In this document: positions 59,389 to 64,000 of the stretch, in pieces
How the letters are laid out: each line of letters opens with the position of its first letter
Numbering within the stretch: position 1 is the first letter of the stretch
Origin: Linyphia triangularis
Taxonomy: Eukaryota > Arthropoda > Arachnida > Araneae > Linyphiidae
Direction: 5' to 3'
Length of the DNA stretch: 64,000 nt
Assembly: GCA_963978545.1 (NCBI GenBank)
Contig: OZ021732.1
Coordinates: 34,440,123-34,504,122, forward strand
The notes under the pieces: model-generated
Seen by the model: the letters and a program-made list of their open reading frames with translations, nothing else
Databases searched by the model: none
Told to the model about the DNA's origin: nothing
Program-made: the position numbers and the translations under genes

Positions 59389-61241
59389 TAATTCGGAAAG
59401 TCACAGACAACGTGACGTGGTTTTGATATTTCAATCACGTTTTGAAACTCTGCGTAAATGAGAACGGATAATGTCTCCGAAATAGCTTCGGAAAATTTAA
59501 TTTCCACACGTAAATTTCCCTGGTGTTGTAGATTAAAATGTTCTCCGTCGCAAAGATCAGGATTTAGATCAAATGCGTAAAGTACATGTCCTCTGGTGTA
59601 TTCTTCTTGAGATAAGTAAATTCCCTTATCTTGATTAACCCTTTAAATCCCATGGAGTCAGCGTTGTGGGTTTCACAAAACCCCGATGACTTTCCATTCA
59701 TAAAAACTGGAAATGAACTCGCCCAACTCGTTCTCCTGTCTGCCACTCCTGGGATTGCTGTGGGGGGTCACTGTCGACCATTAAAAGATCATTACTATAT
59801 GTATACAGCCTGCAATAGGGGTGTGCGTTGGGTCATCTGCTTGATATGTCAGAGAATTTAGTTGGCGTCTTATCAATGAAACAAACGCCACCGCTAAGTA
59901 CATGACAAGATTCGCATAAAAGAAAAGTCCCTGACTATCTTACTCCATGTCCAAAGGGTGGGGCAGTTTGACATTGAGTACTTTAAATCCATGTCTCCCC
60001 TCTACATGCCCCACAATAGCCTATTGTTGAGGACCGTCACGCTTTAAACAACTAAGGCAGGGCAGTTCCCCTCACTTGAAAATATACGTTTACCCCTGGT
60101 TTACCCCTGCAACCGCCCGAAAGGCGGTTAGCTGGGAAATTCTCTACAAGGCGGTATAGGGCGGGTTGGGATTTAAAGTGTTAAATCCCGAGAATAAACT
60201 GTGATAGGCGCGAACGTAGTTGTTAGAATCGAAATTGAGTTCTAACGGTTTAGAAGGAACAGGTTGTCCGTCTACGTAGATGGATACAAAGTTTGCGTTA
60301 AAGTAAGAAAATAGGAACGGGTTCTTTGAATATTGTCCATTCATTGCTGCATTTCCTAAACAGGTTAGTATCACGCGCTTTGGCATGAGTCCAAGAAACA
60401 CATTATCTTGTAAAAAGGACCAACTGCCCTTGGCAATACTAAAAGTTTTGCAAATCACACGATCGATTGGATATTTGCAGGACGTCTTCTCTAAAGCTTT
60501 GGCATGTGCGATGGCAACAGCAGGGCTCACCTTCACTTTTCTTATAAACATAGAAGCATGTTCTAGAACTATCTTATAATCACCATCCTGTTTGGTTGAA
60601 ATTAAGCAAAATGACGATTTGCTGCGTATCATTTTAATTTTGATATCTACCAAGTTGATCATGAGACGATTCTGCTGGAAAATGTCGCAGTGAAGTTGAC
60701 CAATCATGTCTACGGTTCGACTGTCTTTGATAAGATTGTAGCGCGTCTTCATTCCGGCATCAGCACTTGCATTTAAGGGGTCTATAATATCAGGTTGGGT
60801 ATCTTTGTAGAATCCTTCACAGGTAAGTAGACTTTTCTTGGCGTCTTCTCCATAATTTAACAATGTCTCTATATAGGCTCTAAAAGGATAGGTGTTGCTT
60901 GCAGATGAGATATTTCTTTCATTTAAACTAACGTCCACTTGACTGAATAGCGAGTGTAGGAAAAGGTTTATGGGGGCAACAGGTTCATTTTCTGGCAGTT
61001 TAGAACCGTCTGATTTTGTCACTTTCACTTTAACATGTAGATAGGATGCAGCTAAGTCTACATATTCTTCACCACTCCCCGATATCGTGAACTCGATCGG
61101 TCCACCATCACGAACACTTGAAAGGGGATGAAATTCTACAAATTGCCCTTTTTCGATAACGGTTTGTGTAGGGGGAATTGAAAATAAATCCAATTCCGAC
61201 TTTACGCAAGGGGGAGAGTCTTTGTAGATAAAGGAAGCCAT
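59388..61241 (-). pseudogene. Major capsid protein (double jelly-roll), interrupted by an insertion
   Basis: Starts at the ATG at 61241 (MASFIYKDSP); the nine codons upstream belong to the previous gene's region. The first part runs to 60181 and then reads 13 or so foreign codons to a stop at 60144. The missing C-terminal part is at 59634-59388, in the same strand, ending in a TAA that overlaps the protease ATG. It is recognisable from the conserved Polinton capsid tail (EEYTRGHVLYAFDL, HFNLQHQGNLR). Between them is a 542-bp TTAA-flanked element. The two halves are otherwise undamaged, and their frames are compatible across one TTAA, so the insertion looks young. Total length without the insert would be about 435 codons, normal for arthropod Polinton capsids. 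As it stands the product is truncated and probably non-functional. Confidence 0.92.
59639..60180. mobile_element. piggyBac-like MITE inside the capsid gene
   Basis: The 542-bp segment begins CCCTTTAAATCCCA and ends with the reverse complement of CACTTTAAATCCCA. It is bordered by TTAA at 59635-59638 and 60181-60184. TTAA duplication and C-starting 13-14-bp ends are piggyBac traits. There is no transposase frame, so it must have been moved by a transposase made elsewhere. piggyBac excision is usually exact, so the insertion could in principle revert. Confidence 0.88.
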
Positions 61242-61663
61242 TAGGAGAAAATATCTCGTACTGCACACTTCTTCTTGGTTAAATGTGGAATGATATACTT
61301 CTTCTTCTGTTTACGCTTTTTATGCTTTTTCCCGCTACCAATCATAGTTTTAACTCGAGTGGCGGCTTTATCTGTTAACACATTTCCGGCTTCTTTGAGC
61401 CTTCGTTTGGCGGCTGTTTTAAAATCTTGACCTTGAGAAAGATCATTCATTAGGTTTACACCGCTGTGAAACATTTGTTTCCCAATAGCTTTAGCACCCG
61501 ATTTTAGAAGCGGTGCTGCAGCACGAAAAAATGATCTAAATAAACCTCCTAGTCCATATCCTCTCTGATAAGAACTTCCCTGATAATAATTCAAACCTCC
61601 TCCTGTTTGCTGTACATAATAATCTTCGAAAGATTTTTGACAGCACTGGTAAGGAACATACAT
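61241..61663 (-). CDS. Small basic putative virion protein (140 aa)
   Basis: Located between the minor and major capsid genes. The first 40 residues are rich in Tyr, Gly and Gln (QQTGGGLNYYQGSSYQ). A likely amphipathic helix follows (GLFRSFFRAAAPLLKSGAKA), then a Lys/Arg-rich C-terminus (SGKKHKKRKQKKK). In place and character it resembles the pX/pVI-type minor proteins of adenovirus-like capsids, which contact DNA or membranes; the assignment is inferred. Both ends show TAATG overlaps: its ATG with the minor capsid stop (61665-61661), and its stop with the major capsid ATG (61243-61239). Confidence 0.8.
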   Translation of the reverse strand: MYVPYQCCQKSFEDYYVQQTGGGLNYYQGSSYQRGYGLGGLFRSFFRAAAPLLKSGAKAIGKQMFHSGVNLMNDLSQGQDFKTAAKRRLKEAGNVLTDKAATRVKTMIGSGKKHKKRKQKKKYIIPHLTKKKCAVRDIFS

Positions 61664-62406
61664 TATGAGAGAGATTTCTGTCGAAAGTGTAACTTCACGT
61701 ACGAGCGTCCACGTTCAAATGGCGTTAAACACCCAGAGTGCGTCCTTATAACGATTTCCAAAGTCTCAATAAATTTCCGGTTAACAGGTAAGTAGTGTGG
61801 TCTATCATATTGTTCGCTAATCATCTCACCGTCTTGACCTCTTACTCTAACAACTCGAAGGAGAGGTGCTAAAACATCTCCTACAATTTGCGGTTCTACT
61901 ATATCCGTATAAATCATCAATACGCGATAATGTGCAGAGGGGGCAGCTACGAATGGACCAACAACAGTTGTTTCTATACTTGCGTCAAACGAAGTTATTT
62001 CCATAGGTTCGAATCCAAGCATTTCAGCAAGTCCTTGATATAATATGAGTTTCGCATTATTTTTTACAGTTATCTGAACACGCTTCGTGACAGGATTATA
62101 ACTTGTAACAATTTTATCATCGTGTTCTTTCACATAAATAGCCTTTAAAATATCAGGAACCGTCTCATAACAACCCGGAGGTAATCTTCTTCCTACCTCT
62201 AACTTTCCACTCGTCTCGAATCCAATTAAATTATTTTGATGATTCACATTATACCAAGTATGTGGGTATAAAAACTCTACCATTCCAACTTCCCATTCTC
62301 CTTTCAATTCAATTGGAACGGATAGACGAGTGATAAAATGAGAAATTTTATTCTCGGGAAAATATGACATGGAACTGTCCGAAATGAGTGTTATGTAGAA
62401 ACTCAT
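61663..62406 (-). CDS. Minor capsid (penton-like) protein
   Basis: About 247 residues from the ATG at 62406 (MSFYITLISD). An in-frame ATG eight codons upstream (62430) is possible but lies closer to the TATA-like box. It matches the Polinton minor capsid family expected to form single jelly-roll pentons at capsid vertices: SSMSYFPENKISHFITRL near the start, GEWEVGMVEFLYPHTWYNV, then a run of beta-rich sequence with MLGFEP and YTDIVEPQIVGD. It is first in a four-gene structural block (minor capsid, small basic protein, major capsid, protease), with a TATA-like box overlapping the integrase stop. Confidence 0.9.
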   Translation of the reverse strand: MSFYITLISDSSMSYFPENKISHFITRLSVPIELKGEWEVGMVEFLYPHTWYNVNHQNNLIGFETSGKLEVGRRLPPGCYETVPDILKAIYVKEHDDKIVTSYNPVTKRVQITVKNNAKLILYQGLAEMLGFEPMEITSFDASIETTVVGPFVAAPSAHYRVLMIYTDIVEPQIVGDVLAPLLRVVRVRGQDGEMISEQYDRPHYLPVNRKFIETLEIVIRTHSGCLTPFERGRSYVKLHFRQKSLS

Positions 62407-62440
62407 GATGACAAATGAGTCTTGAAACATGTGTAAGCAA

Positions 62441-62448
62441 TATTTATA
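62441..62448 (-). promoter_or_regulatory. TATA-like box for the structural gene block
   Basis: TATAAATA on the minus strand contains the integrase stop codon (TAA at 62446-62444). It lies 35-42 nt before the minor capsid ATG at 62406. Confidence 0.5.
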
Positions 62449-63487
62449 GGGTTAGTAAGTTAGAAGCGGGAATCCATTGATTAAACTTATCGAGATAACC
62501 TCGGTATTTCACAAAATATTCCATTTTCTTCTTACGCATGCGTTTTCTTAAAACTTTTTCGATTGGAAATTCATCTTTCATTGTAACCTTTTGCAACTCT
62601 TGCGCATAAAACGTCCCTTTTATAGACTCTCCTAATAAATCATTCACTCTATACACTGCAGGCTGCCTCTTGACACATTCTGTTATAAGAAACAATTCTT
62701 CCGTCCAATTCGTTTCATACCCCTTTTCAAAGGTTAATTTTTTCTTTGAAATGCGAACTACGTCATCCGCATTAAATACACATTTGGATTTAGGCAAATT
62801 CTCCATATCTCCATAGAGGGTGAACCAAACATCCTGTTCATTTTCGGCATTCACTTCCACGGGAGCTCGCTTGATACTTCTATGATAAGTGTGATTGTAA
62901 CTTTTCACTAAATCTTGTAATACATCAATGTATTTATGTGTATTTTTAGCAGTAAAGTACTTCCACATTTTAGTTTTAATACTTCGATTCCAGCGTTCAA
63001 TGATGGATGCTTTTGACAAATTGTAAGTTGTGAAAAATCTAATCCCCTTCTTTTTTAAAAAGGCTTGAAACAGCTTATTTTTAAATTCTGTTCCTTGATC
63101 AGTCTGAAGTGATTTTGGATTTCGTTGACTCAATATTATTTGAAAAGCCTTAACAATGTCTACACCCCTCTTTTGTTTCAAAGGTACTATCCACCCATGC
63201 TTTGATAGTACATCAATAATTGTTAAAAGATAGCGATAACCATCATTAAACTTTTGTAAACTTGTCATATCCACTAAATCCGCTTGCCATTGTTGATCGA
63301 TATTATGAACTATTACACGATTCGTAGGAAATTTATGACGAATGGGCTTGTGTAGAGTATACGCATCCACTCCCTTCAACCATTTCTGTATCGTTTTCTT
63401 GGGAACCTTCCTGTCCGCAGCACGGTATAAGGCGTCGATACCGCCGAAGCTTGCTACGCTTGCGGGGTCTTGATACGTTGTGTTCAT
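62444..63487 (-). CDS. Polinton integrase (rve) with C-terminal chromodomain
   Basis: 347 residues. It inserts the element by a DDE mechanism like retroviral integrases. The catalytic triad is Asp70 (WQADLVDM), Asp130 (LQTDQGTEF) and Glu164 (SIIERWNRSI), with near-canonical D/E spacing. A C-terminal chromodomain-like module (about 304-345: EKVLRKR...EYFVKYRGY...FNQWIPASNL) could target chromatin marks. The frame is intact. The start MNTTYQDPAS at 63487 is the only suitable ATG. It is 51 nt downstream of the small membrane protein gene. A weak TATA-like TACTTAAG lies 35-43 nt upstream. Confidence 0.95.
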   Translation of the reverse strand: MNTTYQDPASVASFGGIDALYRAADRKVPKKTIQKWLKGVDAYTLHKPIRHKFPTNRVIVHNIDQQWQADLVDMTSLQKFNDGYRYLLTIIDVLSKHGWIVPLKQKRGVDIVKAFQIILSQRNPKSLQTDQGTEFKNKLFQAFLKKKGIRFFTTYNLSKASIIERWNRSIKTKMWKYFTAKNTHKYIDVLQDLVKSYNHTYHRSIKRAPVEVNAENEQDVWFTLYGDMENLPKSKCVFNADDVVRISKKKLTFEKGYETNWTEELFLITECVKRQPAVYRVNDLLGESIKGTFYAQELQKVTMKDEFPIEKVLRKRMRKKKMEYFVKYRGYLDKFNQWIPASNLLTL

Positions 63488-63538
63488 TACAACAAGAAAT
63501 TTTATTAATTCTTATCTGTATCTTAAGTAATAACATCT

Positions 63539-63694
63539 TTACAATAAAATTGATATATTTCCGATTTCATTGAGTTGAAGAGTAAAGTCAATAGGCAAAT
63601 GACTGTTATCTGTTACAAAATAAATAATTGAAAAAATTATAAGCACACCAATATATATACAAGAACCAACGGTAACTTCACTCGACACTTCCAT
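63539..63694 (-). CDS. Small single-pass membrane protein, unknown (51 aa)
   Basis: An uninterrupted frame from ATG 63694 to TAA 63539. Residues 1-10 are acidic/polar (MEVSSEVTVG). Residues 11-27 (SCIYIGVLIIFSIIYFV) form a clear transmembrane segment, followed by a polar tail (TDNSHLPIDFTLQLNEIGN). A TATA-like box (TTTATAAAG, 63728-63736) lies 34-42 nt upstream, the same spacing as in other minus-strand units, which supports it as a real first gene inside the right end. I do not recognise homologues. A small viroporin-like or membrane-association role is only a guess. A chance frame cannot be excluded. Confidence 0.5.
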   Translation of the reverse strand: MEVSSEVTVGSCIYIGVLIIFSIIYFVTDNSHLPIDFTLQLNEIGNISILL

Positions 63695-63727
63695 CTTTGC
63701 AACTGAGACGTCTGTATAGATACATTA

Positions 63728-63736
63728 CTTTATAAA
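63728..63736 (-). promoter_or_regulatory. TATA-like box before the 51-aa gene
   Basis: TTTATAAAG on the minus strand, 34-42 nt before the ATG at 63694, just inside the right inverted repeat. Confidence 0.45.
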
Positions 63737-63740
63737 GGAC

Positions 63741-63793
63741 ATGACTTCATAGCCCAGTTACTAAAACGACAAGTTACTGGGCTATGAAGTCAT
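63741..63793. repeat. Perfect 18-bp stem hairpin at the inner edge of the right repeat
   Basis: ATGACTTCATAGCCCAGT (63741-63758) and its exact reverse complement (63776-63793) are separated by 17 nt. The inner arm belongs to the terminal repeat; the outer arm is present only on this side of the element. Confidence 0.9.
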
Positions 63794-64000
63794 TTTACCA
63801 CGAGATTGTAGGTTCGATCCCCCGACATAGTAAAAGAAATCTAGAAAAATAACTCTGTAAAACAATATACTTTAGTTTCCCATCCCTAGATGGCACCACC
63901 ATCTTAAACTAATTCTCAAATATAAACTTAGAAAAATAGCTTTAATTCCATAACACTAGATGGCGCAACCATTACATTAAACTTAGTCAAAAAGTAAGAG
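63773..64000. repeat. Polinton right terminal inverted repeat (cut by window edge)
   Basis: Inverted match to 46674-46827. It carries two diverged tandem copies of a unit of about 74-88 bp (each with TAGAAAAATA, TTCCAT or TTCCCAT, TAGATGGC and TTAAACT), where the left repeat has one. GGTTCGATCCC at 63811-63821 matches a tRNA B-box. Confidence 0.93.

Larger units (their letters stand above)
46674..64000. mobile_element. Maverick/Polinton element, nearly complete
   Basis: The inverted ends (46674-46827 and 63773-64000) enclose the full Polinton gene set: protein-primed PolB, retroviral-type integrase, packaging ATPase, adenain-like protease, major and minor capsid proteins and small accessory genes. 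Such elements copy themselves with PolB and insert with the integrase, usually making a 6-bp duplication. The capsid genes imply they can form virions. The right tip runs off the window, so neither the full repeat nor the target duplication can be confirmed. The left outer limit may be up to about 20 bp further out (46653 or 46663, both starting AG). All core genes look intact except the major capsid gene, which carries an insertion. Confidence 0.97.

Noticed and set aside
63776..63835. Functional tRNA gene at the Polinton end
   Set aside because: The B-box matches, but the T-stem and acceptor stem do not pair properly.

Overview
The window looks like AT-rich nuclear DNA of an arthropod, plausibly a spider or other chelicerate. 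This is an inference from spliceosomal introns and the mix of LINE, hAT, Gypsy-type LTR, SINE and Polinton sequences; no host gene pins down the species. I could not support any host protein-coding exon, tRNA, rRNA or CRISPR array.

Positions 1-46,650 are host intergenic or intronic DNA holding a graveyard of nested transposable elements. These include a LINE reverse-transcriptase fragment (about 621-1559) split by a small CAGGGATG-ended element (1060-1417) and a second short element of the same style (8297-8848). A 3.1 kb element (17695-20815) has long repeat-rich inverted ends and a decayed cysteine-rich gene. There are two hAT elements with perfect 8-bp target duplications (20856-22696 and 25886-27930), a solo LTR (28658-29299) nested in a second LINE fragment, and a tRNA-derived SINE (45235-45414). 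Several diverged local duplications and a few less AT-rich blocks that may be regulatory fill the rest.

From about 46,670 to the right edge lies an almost complete Maverick/Polinton, a virus-like DNA transposon. It is bounded by inverted repeats (46674-46827 and 63773-64000; the outer right tip is cut by the window). On the plus strand are a zinc-finger/protein-primed DNA polymerase B gene (47972-55010) and an AlkB-like dioxygenase gene (55702-57087). On the minus strand, reading leftward from the right end, are an unlisted 51-residue membrane protein, the integrase, a minor capsid protein, a small basic protein, the major capsid protein, an adenain-type protease, a packaging ATPase and two conserved small proteins. 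Together these would replicate, package and integrate the element. Only one obvious lesion is seen: a 542-bp TTAA-flanked element inside the major capsid gene.

The most unusual features are in the Polinton. The polymerase gene carries nine near-identical 69-nt phase-0 exons of two alternating types, which lengthen a linker between the zinc fingers and the polymerase. The structural genes are coupled by three TAATG stop/start overlaps. Four minus-strand units have a TATA-like box 34-42 nt before the ATG, and two of these boxes overlap or abut the previous gene's stop codon.
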